A stretch of DNA of 64,000 nt from Ruminococcus sp. JC304 (GTDB taxonomy: Bacteria > Bacillota > Clostridia > Lachnospirales > Lachnospiraceae), in the NCBI GenBank assembly GCA_000285855.2, contig HE978651.1, positions 3,314,462-3,378,461 on the forward strand. Direction: 5' to 3'. The stretch's first letter is position 1, and each line of letters starts with the position of its first letter. The position numbers and the translations under genes are program-made. The notes below the pieces were generated by a model. The model did no database searches and was not told where the DNA came from. It saw nothing but the letters and a program-made list of their open reading frames with translations. Positions 42,686 through 50,692 of the stretch are shown piece by piece.

Positions 42686-43465
42686 CTAAACAATCAATCG
42701 TTTTCTTAAATATCCGCTTTTCTTCATTCGTTCATATGTACCAAGTGTATCATTCTTATTTATAAACTCCAATGCTTCATCATATTCCATTCCTAATATA
42801 AGTAAATTCATTCTTGCAGCATGCAAATAATTCTCGTACCATTCCCATTCTGGATTCCTAGACAATTCTCGAATTGTAGAGCGTGATACTATAGGATTTA
42901 TTGCGTAATTATCTGGTTGACAAAAACTATTTACAATATTAATATTGTTCTCCATTACTTTTGTTTGTCCCACCATAGAACCACCCATACTATTCCATAG
43001 AGGAAAATGACCATACTTTCTTCGGAATGACTCAATTAATATGCCTTCTACTCTCTTTATATCATCTCGTCCTTGCTCACTTAACATATCCTCAATTGGA
43101 GAGTTCTGCTGCTTTGCAAATTTCTCATACACTTTTCTGTTTCTATGAACCAACGGTTGAGATAACGGCGATTGCACAAATATTGTGTAACCCAATCGTT
43201 CATTTCTTGAAAAATAATCTTCAATTTGTTTTTGTTTCGATCCCTCTTTAATTGGTAAAATCCCATTATGCTGTTTAAATCTTTCTGCTAGGTCGCCTGC
43301 TAATCCAATATAGAGAACTGCTTCCGCATAGTAATCCCAAAAACAATAAATTCCTGCCGAAGCCCAACCGTAGTTATCTGTCGGAGAACATAAATCATCG
43401 ATAGCATCTGCCATTTCCAAGGCTTCTTCTTTTCTATACGCATCTATAATAACTGTTCCAAACAT
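42686..43465 (-). CDS. GIY-YIG domain protein
   Basis: 259 aa. The GIY-YIG signature is GIYCFWDYYAEAVLYIGLAG, followed by DLAERFKQHN, with conserved Tyr, Tyr and Arg and a downstream Glu candidate (IDIL-ESF region). GIY-YIG enzymes cut one DNA strand; free-standing ones include repair, mobile-element and restriction nucleases. The last 100 residues are helical and unassigned. AAGGAG precedes the ATG. It is the cargo gene nearest the relaxase. Function in DNA cleavage is inferred from the fold. Confidence 0.82.
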   Translation of the reverse strand: MFGTVIIDAYRKEEALEMADAIDDLCSPTDNYGWASAGIYCFWDYYAEAVLYIGLAGDLAERFKQHNGILPIKEGSKQKQIEDYFSRNERLGYTIFVQSPLSQPLVHRNRKVYEKFAKQQNSPIEDMLSEQGRDDIKRVEGILIESFRRKYGHFPLWNSMGGSMVGQTKVMENNINIVNSFCQPDNYAINPIVSRSTIRELSRNPEWEWYENYLHAARMNLLILGMEYDEALEFINKNDTLGTYERMKKSGYLRKRLIV

Positions 43466-43635
43466 TACATATCTCCTTGCTAAACACCATCTGTCTTTTT
43501 CTCATTTTATCACACTCACATTCCAAACACCATTCTTATATTAGCAAAAGAACAGCCTTCCGACTGCTCTCTGTGCTTACTATAATGTAGCTAACTTACA
43601 TATCGTTCGCATCCTATATATGTTTTTTCATATTC

Positions 43636-45030
43636 TCACAACTCCATTTCTTTGTGTTTGATTTTATTTTTCTTCTGCTGCATATTGTGCTCCTGGCTTC
43701 TTTCTCTGCCCCATTGCAGCCTGTCACTCAGTTTTCTCGGCATCTGCTCTTTTCGTTTTTGTTCTTCCAGTGCTTTTTCCTTCTGAATATCACGCCAAAT
43801 TGCCGACTCTATAGTATCACTGCCAAATATCCGTAGTGCTCTTTTATATTTATCTGATATTACTTCCAGCTTATCTACATCATCACACAACTGATTGCAC
43901 ATATCCGCCACCTTATCAGCATCCTTTTCTAGATCATCATAATCTTTCTTCAACTGCTGATATTTATCTCTCCATTTTTCTGCTTCTCTGGAAAGTTCTA
44001 TCACCTTTGCAGCTAATCCTGCAATATAATTCTTCATCTTAGCGAACAGAGGTTTAATCTTTTTATTGCGGTATGTAGACGCCAGTTCCAGTGCCCCGAC
44101 TTCTGGCAACACTAATTTAATTTGCCCGGAATTCTTTAATTCCTTATCAATACTATTTATGATTGGCTGTAACTGATTCCGTTGCTTCTCCATATGTTTC
44201 AGTTCTTTGTCCGCCTGTTCTTTGCTTTCCCTGACTTGATCTCTGGCTTTTTCTGCATCAGCTTTTTCCTGATTAAGCGCCTTTATATCTGATTCTGTCG
44301 CTTCTACATCTGCTGTCAAATTTTCTATTTTCTGCTCCAGCTCCTTTACTTCTTTTGCACGTTCCTTCTTCTTAAAATTATACACATCCAGATGTTCTTC
44401 ATGAGTTCCTTTCTGCTCCCATTCGATTTCATGCCGCTCCATAATCTCTGCCAGAACTTCTTTTTCATGATTGATCCATTGATTCAATTCTGTATCATGC
44501 TTGGCACCGCCTTGAAATCCAAGGCTTTTCAACGCCTGTTTCAACGAGACTCTTGTATCCATTCCTTTTCCCTTCCATCCGGTCACATAAGGTACAAAAT
44601 CAATATGTAGATGTGGGGTAGCTTCGTCCTGATGCAGATAGCAGCAAAATACCCGGAGTGTTGGATTTCGTCTCTGAAAATCCTGCATATATTCATCCAA
44701 TACTTTCACCGCAAGATCTCCCTCTGGTGTACCGGCTGCCATATCTTTATTATTCCCAATCTGGAAAATTACTTCATGAAACAACTTCTCCTGCTTTCCA
44801 TGCTGGATCTTATCATAATAATTCGTAATCTTCCGGTCATTTCTTTTCCCGACATTATACCGTTCTACCGATTCATCAAACAGTTCTTTGTAAACATCCT
44901 TCAAGTTTTCATCCCGGTAACAGATGTTCAGATACACTCTGTTCGGATTAACATTTTCTGCAATAAAATCCCGTCTGTTATGAGCAAGGGAACCCGATCC
45001 TGTCATACCGCTGATTGTTCTTTTCATCAT
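43636..45030 (-). CDS. MobV/Pre-family relaxase
   Basis: 464 aa. The N-terminal relaxase domain has HNRRDFIAENVNPNR and the three-His metal motif in YLHQDEATPHLHIDFVP (about residues 125-141). A long coiled coil from about 215 to 390 and a basic tail (KKNKIKHKEMEL) follow, as in plasmid Mob/Pre proteins. It nicks oriT and pilots the strand during mobilisation by a helper element. It is the last gene of the xis-int-mobC-repA operon. A palindrome-rich candidate oriT is just upstream. Confidence 0.92.
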   Translation of the reverse strand: MMKRTISGMTGSGSLAHNRRDFIAENVNPNRVYLNICYRDENLKDVYKELFDESVERYNVGKRNDRKITNYYDKIQHGKQEKLFHEVIFQIGNNKDMAAGTPEGDLAVKVLDEYMQDFQRRNPTLRVFCCYLHQDEATPHLHIDFVPYVTGWKGKGMDTRVSLKQALKSLGFQGGAKHDTELNQWINHEKEVLAEIMERHEIEWEQKGTHEEHLDVYNFKKKERAKEVKELEQKIENLTADVEATESDIKALNQEKADAEKARDQVRESKEQADKELKHMEKQRNQLQPIINSIDKELKNSGQIKLVLPEVGALELASTYRNKKIKPLFAKMKNYIAGLAAKVIELSREAEKWRDKYQQLKKDYDDLEKDADKVADMCNQLCDDVDKLEVISDKYKRALRIFGSDTIESAIWRDIQKEKALEEQKRKEQMPRKLSDRLQWGRERSQEHNMQQKKNKIKHKEMEL

Positions 45031-45060
45031 TCTATTTTTTCACCTCACATTCTCTCAATA

Positions 45061-45200
45061 GTGCCGGATACGGCACATGAATTGTATTCGTGCCCGTCAG
45101 GGCGGTTTTGTTACTTTTGTCAAAAGTAACGCAAAAGCACTTTCGACAGCCGTACCGTCCATCAAAAGTACCCTTGCGCCCTGCGGGGCTATTCTTTCCT
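45061..45200. other. Candidate oriT, palindrome cluster upstream of mobV
   Basis: In 140 bp: GTGCCG-GATA-CGGCAC (45061-45076), GCCC-GTCA-GGGC (about 45092-45103), a perfect 10-bp palindrome GTTACTTTTG-T-CAAAAGTAAC (45110-45130), and GCCCTGCGGGGC (about 45178-45189). MobV oriTs lie next to the relaxase gene and contain such hairpins. The nick site itself was not recognised. Confidence 0.5.
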
Positions 45201-45223
45201 GCGGTCGGTATGTCTGTGCCCGG

Positions 45224-45445
45224 TTATATCCTTGCACGAATATATTCCAGATCACCACGATACGGTGTGCCCACCAGATACCAGTTCCGCTCAGCATCCA
45301 TTTCCATTCTTGTCTGCATCCATTTCCCATCCATTAAAACCTGCAGACATTCCCCACAATGCAATCCGGTATCAAGCCATAAGTCCGATAACAAGATGCC
45401 GTATCTTCCGTTACTGCTGTTATAACCAAGTCTTCCTTCTCTCAT
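45224..45445 (-). CDS. DUF5348 family protein of mobile elements
   Basis: 73 aa from the ATG at 45445 (AAAGGAG upstream). REGRLGYNSSNGRYGILLSD, the HCGE motif and the ending YLVGTPYRGDLEYI are the usual form of this small family found in integrative elements. Function unknown. Part of the int-mob operon. Confidence 0.75.
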   Translation of the reverse strand: MREGRLGYNSSNGRYGILLSDLWLDTGLHCGECLQVLMDGKWMQTRMEMDAERNWYLVGTPYRGDLEYIRARI

Positions 45446-45616
45446 TATCCAGTCTCCTTTCCAAATACATTCAAAATTCCTACCAAGGATGACCTGAATC
45501 AGGGCGCCCTTCCTGATGTCTTCCAAAAACTTCCGTCTTCACATCTGCAACTTTTCCTTGTCTACCATCTATACAGGAGCGTGCCACGCCCCTGTCATAT
45601 AGCATTCAAAGAAGGA

Positions 45617-45850
45617 TTACCATCGAAAGTCAGCCTGTATTCCCCGCCTGTCCAGATACTCCTGTCGAGCTTTTTCCCGTTCTTCCTCTGTCGGAGCGGT
45701 TTTTGATTTCGTATATAATTCACGTTCCACCATAGTGTTCATTTTCAGCTCCAATCCTTTTTTCACATCTTCGGTACAACTATCATCATCAAGCAGATGA
45801 TATCGGAGCAGTTTCATAAATAATTCCTGTGGTATTTGTACATTTTTCAT
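45617..45850 (-). CDS. Small mobile-element protein, unknown
   Basis: 77 aa, MKNVQIPQELFMKLLRYHLL, mostly helical and charged, ending KARQEYLDRRGIQADFRW. AAGGAG lies 9 bases upstream. Proteins of this type accompany RepA/Mob genes in Firmicutes elements. I can name no function. Confidence 0.7.
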   Translation of the reverse strand: MKNVQIPQELFMKLLRYHLLDDDSCTEDVKKGLELKMNTMVERELYTKSKTAPTEEEREKARQEYLDRRGIQADFRW

Positions 45851-45920
45851 TCATAGCTCCTTTCAAGATAGCAAGATTCCCTATTCTTAAAGAGATGGTA
45901 ATCTTGCCATCTTCCCAATA

Positions 45921-46934
45921 TTATTCAGGTAACATCCAGAACCACTGGTTACCAATCTTCACAGAATCAATTTCCAATTCCTTTTTCGCATTCCACAGTG
46001 TTTTCTTTTTAATTCCCCTGCTTTCCGCTTCTTCTGCCACCTTTGTCTGGGCTACAGAACCGGATACCAAAATTTCCTTTAAAAATTCCTTTGCTTCGTG
46101 AATTTTCTGCCCCCGGTTGTCTCCGCTTAACAAATCATCTGCACTGATGTCATATTCCCCGATCCATTCAAATCCAGTATCTTTGTCTAAACGGAATGCA
46201 ATAGATTTTCCTTCCGGTGCAAGGGAACTTTTTACATGACACACCACACGAATTTCTGGTTCATCCTTGATCCTTCCGACAATCAGTACGCTTCTGGCTG
46301 CTGCTTGAAAATCAATAGAGCCAAGTCCACGGTATGACGATTTCCCATTACTGTTTTTGTTCATGTGACCGATTAAAATAATCGCACAATGATATTTTTC
46401 AGCAAGCACCGCCACACGCTTCATCAAGGGGCGGATTTCATTTGCCCTGTGCATATCTACATCAGTCCCCAGAAAACCCTGTATCGGGTCTAAAACTACA
46501 AGGCGTGTTTTTGTCTGTATGATGGCTTCTTCTAATCTGGCATCCATCATAGTCAGCGCCTGATCGTTATCATCAATCACCATCACTCTGGAACAGTCTG
46601 CACCTGCGGAAAGAAGTCGGGGCTTAATGGTATCGCCTAATCCATCCTCTGCAGTCTGATAAATTACATTTACCGGCTCCAGAACCATTGTTTTTTCCTC
46701 CAAGGCTGATTCATCACTGCCCGATGGTAATACTGCCTCGCCTTTTGTCAGCTTTGCAATAATCTGCAGCACCATTGTGGTCTTGCCCTCACCGGGATCT
46801 CCCTGCACGATCGTAACTTTCCCAAAGGGAATAAAGGGATAAAGCAGCCAATCTATTTTTTCTACCTCTACCTGTTCCATATTTATCAGTTTTAAATTCG
46901 GTTCATCTCTTCTGTTATCCAAAATTACCTCCAT
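45921..46934 (-). CDS. RepA-like AAA/RecA-fold ATPase (plasmid-type helicase)
   Basis: 337 aa. Walker A is VQGDPGEGKTTMVLQII (about residues 43-59), Walker B TRLVVLDPIQGFLG with VDMHRANEIRPLMKRVA, and the sensor region IILIGHMNKNSNGKSSYRGLGS. This is the AAA_25/RepA group, hexameric helicases of small mobilizable replicons. The C-terminus is a short winged-helix-like end. The start is ambiguous: ATG at 46934, or TTG at 46922 after an internal GGAGG. Two palindromes lie directly upstream. It suggests the element can replicate after excision. Confidence 0.88.
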   Translation of the reverse strand: MEVILDNRRDEPNLKLINMEQVEVEKIDWLLYPFIPFGKVTIVQGDPGEGKTTMVLQIIAKLTKGEAVLPSGSDESALEEKTMVLEPVNVIYQTAEDGLGDTIKPRLLSAGADCSRVMVIDDNDQALTMMDARLEEAIIQTKTRLVVLDPIQGFLGTDVDMHRANEIRPLMKRVAVLAEKYHCAIILIGHMNKNSNGKSSYRGLGSIDFQAAARSVLIVGRIKDEPEIRVVCHVKSSLAPEGKSIAFRLDKDTGFEWIGEYDISADDLLSGDNRGQKIHEAKEFLKEILVSGSVAQTKVAEEAESRGIKKKTLWNAKKELEIDSVKIGNQWFWMLPE

Positions 46935-46952
46935 TTTCTGTTGAAAGAAAGT

Positions 46953-47038
46953 GGAGACTTTGGTAGAATAACCTTAGTATTTGATTTGGATTTTCTACCA
47001 AGTCTCCGCCTTTAGGTGTTTGCCGACACTTAAAGGCT
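46953..47038. other. Two adjacent palindromes upstream of repA
   Basis: GGAGACTTTGGTAGAA (46953-46968) pairs with TTCTACCAAGTCTCC (46993-47007) except for one extra T. Next, GCCTTTAGGTGT pairs with ACACTTAAAGGC around TTGCCG (about 47008-47037). There is no T-run on the coding strand, so they are not terminators. They may be a replication origin, an operator, or an mRNA processing site. Confidence 0.55.
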
Positions 47039-47039
47039 T

Positions 47040-47405
47040 TTACTTTTCATCTTCCAATATCTCTGTTTTAAAATCACTTGCTTTCCATGTTACTGAACAA
47101 TCATCACCAGTGATTTCAATTACCTGTTGCATTAATGCCCGGCAATCTGCCAGCACCTCATACAAATCCTCTGTTTCCAGATGTTCCAGACGTTCCCACA
47201 ACCGCCTTATTTCAAGGCTTAACCGATCACTTTGATATTTACCAACCGCAATCTTTACTTCCTGATATAGTACAGACTGAATGAAATATTTTCCTTTCGG
47301 CAGTCCACTCACTTTAATGCGCGCTTCTAATTCTCTGCGTTCCTCAGGTGTCATCCGAAAACAAACTGTCTGATTGCGTTTTCTATCTTTATCTAATCCA
47401 CTCAT
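47040..47405 (-). CDS. MobC-like relaxosome protein
   Basis: 121 aa. It begins MSGLDKDRKRNQTVCFRMTPEERRELEARIKVSG, the ribbon-helix-helix and following helix of MobC/BacM-like accessory proteins. These bind oriT and help the relaxase open the strands. The start overlaps the integrase stop (TAATG), so it is translationally coupled to int. The second half is helical (RLWERLEHLETEDLYEVL). Confidence 0.78.
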   Translation of the reverse strand: MSGLDKDRKRNQTVCFRMTPEERRELEARIKVSGLPKGKYFIQSVLYQEVKIAVGKYQSDRLSLEIRRLWERLEHLETEDLYEVLADCRALMQQVIEITGDDCSVTWKASDFKTEILEDEK

Positions 47406-48469
47406 TACAAATCCTCCCTATATTCACTGTCTAGCCGTTCAGCCAGTTTTGTCTGCTTGTTTGGATAAAGATGTGCGTAGGTATTCAGCGTAGTTTCCAC
47501 CTTTTCATGCCCGAGCCGATTTGCAATCTCCAGCGGTGAAAATCCCAGTTCAATCAGCATACTTGCATGGGAATGCCTCAAATCGTGTACTCTTATCCGT
47601 TTTACGCCACTTTCTTTAATTCCTCGCTGCATTTCATGCTCCAGATAATATTTTGTAATGGGAAACAGCCTGTTGTTCTCCTGCAAATCATATAAACTAT
47701 CCATATAATCTTTGATATCTGCAGCCAGAAACTCCGGAATGGTAATCACTCTCTTGCTCTTCGGTGTCTTTGGTGGAGTGATTACATCTTTCTTGCCAAG
47801 ACGTTGATATGATTTTGTGATAGAAATTGTTCTCTTTTCAAGATCTATATCTTTCGGATTCAGAGCCAGAAGCTCTCCCATACGCATCCCCGTCCAGTAC
47901 AAGGTCATAAATGCCATATAAGAAAGTCTTTTGTTCATGACACTGTCGATAAACTTCCTAAATTCCTCTCCTGTCCAGAAATCCATTTCTTCTGCCTTGC
48001 TCTTACCCATACTTCCGGCTTTTACACAGGGATTACTTTTCAAATCGTAATATCGAACCGCATAATTAAAGATTGCACTCAACTGGTTATTGATTGTTTT
48101 CAGATAAGTGGGTGAATACCCCATTTTAATCAATTCATTCTGCCATTGACGGATGTCAGCTGCAGTAATGTCATTTACCCGCTTATCCCCGAAATACGGG
48201 AGAATTTTCAGCTCCACGATATACTTTTTCGTTCTCATGGTATGCTCCCGCAGGCGAGTCTCCATATCTGCACAATACATCTTCCAAAAATCCTCAAACT
48301 TCATATCAAAGTCCGCTTTTTGCGTAATGAGGAAATTTCTAAGCCATTCCTCCGCCTCTCTTTTAGTCGCAAAACCTCTTTTGGTGGATTTCCGGCGTTT
48401 CCCCTGCCAATCCGTATAACGATACTGAATCAACCATTTCCCTGTTTTCTTGTCTTTTTCCGCTTTCAT
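47405..48469 (-). CDS. int: Tyrosine integrase of the mobilizable element
   Basis: 354 aa. An arm-binding N-terminus (IQYRYTDWQGKRRKSTKRGF, the AP2-like type) is followed by a SAM-like core-binding domain. The catalytic residues appear as Arg in YWTGMRMGELLAL, HDLRHSHAS (His-x-x-Arg), GHEKVETT (His), and Tyr in NTYAHLYP. It recombines attP and attB, here probably the guaA 3' end. It follows xis by 11 bp and overlaps mobC. An older integrase of the same type is a remnant at 38755-38877. Confidence 0.95.
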   Translation of the reverse strand: MKAEKDKKTGKWLIQYRYTDWQGKRRKSTKRGFATKREAEEWLRNFLITQKADFDMKFEDFWKMYCADMETRLREHTMRTKKYIVELKILPYFGDKRVNDITAADIRQWQNELIKMGYSPTYLKTINNQLSAIFNYAVRYYDLKSNPCVKAGSMGKSKAEEMDFWTGEEFRKFIDSVMNKRLSYMAFMTLYWTGMRMGELLALNPKDIDLEKRTISITKSYQRLGKKDVITPPKTPKSKRVITIPEFLAADIKDYMDSLYDLQENNRLFPITKYYLEHEMQRGIKESGVKRIRVHDLRHSHASMLIELGFSPLEIANRLGHEKVETTLNTYAHLYPNKQTKLAERLDSEYREDL

Positions 48470-48480
48470 TCGACCACCTC

Positions 48481-48669
48481 CTACACGCTGAAACCATACC
48501 AGCGTTTTTCAAAATAGCGTCTGGGAACTTTGCCCGCAATCACCAGAAATCCCTCTTTTTCCAGTTCCTGATTCAGCTTACGAATCAACTTGTAAGCATG
48601 ACCTACAGAAACACCCAGCATTTCTGCGAGTTCATTTGCAGTAATATAAATCTTGTTGTTTTCTGCCAT
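48481..48669 (-). CDS. xis: Excisionase-like small helix-turn-helix protein
   Basis: 62 aa. IYITANELAEMLGVSVGHAYKLIRKLN is an excisionase-type winged helix; the end RRYFEKRWYG is basic. AAAGGAGG lies 8 bases upstream. It is the first gene of the operon read from a consensus promoter with repressor sites in its spacer. It likely shifts the integrase to excision; the role is inferred from place and size. Confidence 0.8.
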   Translation of the reverse strand: MAENNKIYITANELAEMLGVSVGHAYKLIRKLNQELEKEGFLVIAGKVPRRYFEKRWYGFSV

Positions 48670-48693
48670 ATATGCATCCTCCTTTTCTTTTTA

Positions 48694-48750
48694 TAGCGAT
48701 ATCGCTACATTTTATATTCCCATTATATGTAGCGACTACGCTATTGTCAA
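48694..48750 (-). promoter_or_regulatory. xis-int operon promoter with two operators
   Basis: A consensus promoter on the minus strand: TTGACA (48745-48750), 17 bp, TATAAT (48722-48727). One operator, TAGCGTAGTCGCTACA on the minus strand (48728-48743), fills the spacer. A second, TAGCGATATCGCTACA (48694-48709), is just downstream. A repressor bound there would silence excision. Confidence 0.85.
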
Positions 48751-48795
48751 GTATTTTGAAATGCTAGTAGAGAAATTTTTTCAAACATGGTATAA

Positions 48796-48813
48796 TGTAG
48801 CCATCTCGATACA
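48796..48813 (+). promoter_or_regulatory. Third operator and promoter region of the repressor gene
   Basis: TGTAGCCATCTCGATACA resembles the two operators of the xis promoter. It directly follows a plus-strand TATAAT (48791-48796 region), so the repressor probably controls itself. The -35 box is weak. Confidence 0.7.
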
Positions 48814-48828
48814 TGGAGGACGATAAGA

Positions 48829-49473
48829 ATGACCATAGGAGAAAAAATCAAATACTGCAGAAAGCAAATCGGAATCACGCAAGATAAACTGGCTGAGCTG
48901 ACCGGTATCCATCCGGTTTCTATCCGAAAATACGAAACAAATAAAATGCAGCCACAACCTCCTCAGTTAGAGAAAATTGCAGCTGCACTCGGTGTCAGTT
49001 ATAATGCTTTGAATGGCAGTGATACCGCCGGACTTCGTCTGGAAACAGTTGGTGATCTGATGGGCGTACTTATGGTGCTTTGTAATTCCGGCATCCTCCA
49101 GATCAGCGGAGAGCGTGGAGAAGACAAGATGTTAAAAGATAATACTGTATCCATCCATCTGAATCCGGTTCTCTCTTCTTATCTCGAAATCGGATACACC
49201 ACCAGAGGGAAGGCACATACGCTGTCTTTGCAGGATGCATTGTTGAATATCAGAAGTTACAAGGTATTTAATGACCTGTTGAAATGGGAAAAAATGAATT
49301 ACATCTACCAGAGTGTTTTGGAATCCGCTGGTGATAATCCAAATGAAGCTACACAGGCAGCTATAGATGAGATAGCCGAGACAAAAGAAAAAGTGGAATT
49401 GGAATTGCAGAGAAGTCAGATATTGCTTGACACTTCTGATGGCATTAAAGTGAAAGTAAATCCTAATTACTGA
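48829..49473 (+). CDS. XRE-family element repressor
   Basis: 214 aa. N-terminal XRE helix-turn-helix (KQIGITQDKLAELTGIHPVSIRKYETN). The rest is an alpha-rich domain of unknown fold (GDLMGVLMVLCNSG; YLEIGYTTRGKAHTLSLQDALLN). ATGGAGGAC lies upstream of the ATG. It is divergent from xis, and three related palindromes sit between them, so it is the likely immunity repressor. An Abi_2 gene follows 32 bp downstream in the same direction. Confidence 0.85.
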   Translation: MTIGEKIKYCRKQIGITQDKLAELTGIHPVSIRKYETNKMQPQPPQLEKIAAALGVSYNALNGSDTAGLRLETVGDLMGVLMVLCNSGILQISGERGEDKMLKDNTVSIHLNPVLSSYLEIGYTTRGKAHTLSLQDALLNIRSYKVFNDLLKWEKMNYIYQSVLESAGDNPNEATQAAIDEIAETKEKVELELQRSQILLDTSDGIKVKVNPNY

Positions 49474-49505
49474 TATTTCTTATTTAAAATATAGAGGAGA
49501 CTAAC

Positions 49506-50429
49506 ATGAGCGAAAAGATTTTCAGAGATACCAGAATTCAAATTGGAATTCTAAAAAGCCGAGGAGTTATAATAAAAAATAAAAAATGGGCAAAACAAAC
49601 TATACGAACAATAAATTATTATAATCTTGTTAATGGCTATAAAGAACCCTTTCTCCAAACGGGAACTACTTACGAAAAATATATTTCCGGTACTACCTTA
49701 GAAGAAATACATGCATTATATGAATTTGATCGAAAACTACGTATAATTACCATTGAGTATATACTTGAAGTAGAAAAACAAGCAAAATCTCTTATAGCTT
49801 ATTCTTTTTCAAAAGCTCACGGACATAAGAATTATCTCAAACTTGAAAATTTTGATACCCAAGGAATCCAAAAATACAGTCAAGTATGTGATTTATTGAG
49901 TAACTTATATCGTAAAATCAATTCGAACATTGACAAAGATTTATCCATATCGCATTATGTCAACGGAAAAAATTATATTCCTTTATGGGTATTGGTTAAT
50001 TCAATTTCCATGGGAGACATTAGTAAATTTTACTCTAATATGTTACAAAAAGAACGTGATGACGTTGCACGTAGAATGAAATGGGGTCTGCGAGAAAACC
50101 AGTTAGCTAGTTGCTTATTTTTTCTTTCTACTTTTAGAAATCGTTGTGCACACGATGAACGAATGTATTCTTATTTATCATACGCCTATTTATGTAATAA
50201 CAATTATTTTCATTATTTTCATATAAACACAAATAATACCAATAACTACTTTGCAGTGATGATTGCTTTTAAAATGGTACTTAGTAAAACGCGTTATAAT
50301 GAATATATCAAGCAAATTGAAGATTTATTTGATGAATTGTCAAAGGATCTTTCAACTATTCCAATTAGAAAAATACGAAATATAATGGGAATTCCAAATA
50401 ATTGGCGACGTTTAAAAACATTGAACTAA
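49506..50429 (+). CDS. Abi_2 (AbiD/AbiF-type) abortive infection protein
   Basis: 307 aa. The family start is ILKSRGVIIKNKKWAKQTIRTINYYNLVNGY, followed by the long helical middle LYEFDRKLRIITIEYILEVEKQAKSLIAY. RNRCAH (R-x4-H) lies near residue 218, the HEPN nuclease motif. Abi_2 proteins stop phage growth by killing or arresting the host, probably through RNA cleavage. GGAGA precedes the ATG. Its 32-bp gap from the repressor suggests a shared transcript in the integrated state. AT-rich, consistent with recent transfer. Confidence 0.88.
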   Translation: MSEKIFRDTRIQIGILKSRGVIIKNKKWAKQTIRTINYYNLVNGYKEPFLQTGTTYEKYISGTTLEEIHALYEFDRKLRIITIEYILEVEKQAKSLIAYSFSKAHGHKNYLKLENFDTQGIQKYSQVCDLLSNLYRKINSNIDKDLSISHYVNGKNYIPLWVLVNSISMGDISKFYSNMLQKERDDVARRMKWGLRENQLASCLFFLSTFRNRCAHDERMYSYLSYAYLCNNNYFHYFHINTNNTNNYFAVMIAFKMVLSKTRYNEYIKQIEDLFDELSKDLSTIPIRKIRNIMGIPNNWRRLKTLN

Positions 50430-50442
50430 TTCAATTTATAAC

Positions 50443-50590
50443 TTGACAAAACGATGAGAATTCTGTATGATATATTCACTGATTAAGAATACTTTAGTCA
50501 GCATACAATATAATTGAAAGTACCTTGATGACCTACGTGGCTCAAGGGCATATTTTTTAGAGGAGTTGGTTTACCAGCTCCTCTATTATT
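50443..50590 (+). ncRNA. Candidate small RNA at the element edge
   Basis: A good promoter, TTGACA (50443-50448), 17 bp, TATGAT (50466-50471), is followed about 115 nt later by a terminator (AGAGGAGTTGG at 50559-50569 with CCAGCTCCTCT at 50574-50584, then T-rich). Between them are a CCTTGA...TCAAGG hairpin and only a 10-codon frame without a ribosome site. It may also act to shield guaA from element transcripts. Confidence 0.5.
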
Positions 50591-50692
50591 TTCCGTTTTT
50601 GTACTCAATCTGTACTCAAACCACATCGTAAGAGCCCGGAAACCCGCATAAATGCTGGATTTCCGAGCTCCATTTTTTTACTCAAACTCAAT
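50590..50692. other. Element junction at the guaA 3' end (putative attachment site)
   Basis: The spacer holds TACTCAATCTGTACTCAAAC, a direct repeat of TACTCAA, then a hairpin from 50631 to 50672 (GAGCCCGGAAA with TTTCCGAGCTC). TTACTCAAACTC then forms the last codons of guaA (50678-50689). Related copies occur at 39016 and 36312. The 3' end of guaA is an established integration site for genomic islands. Confidence 0.55.
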
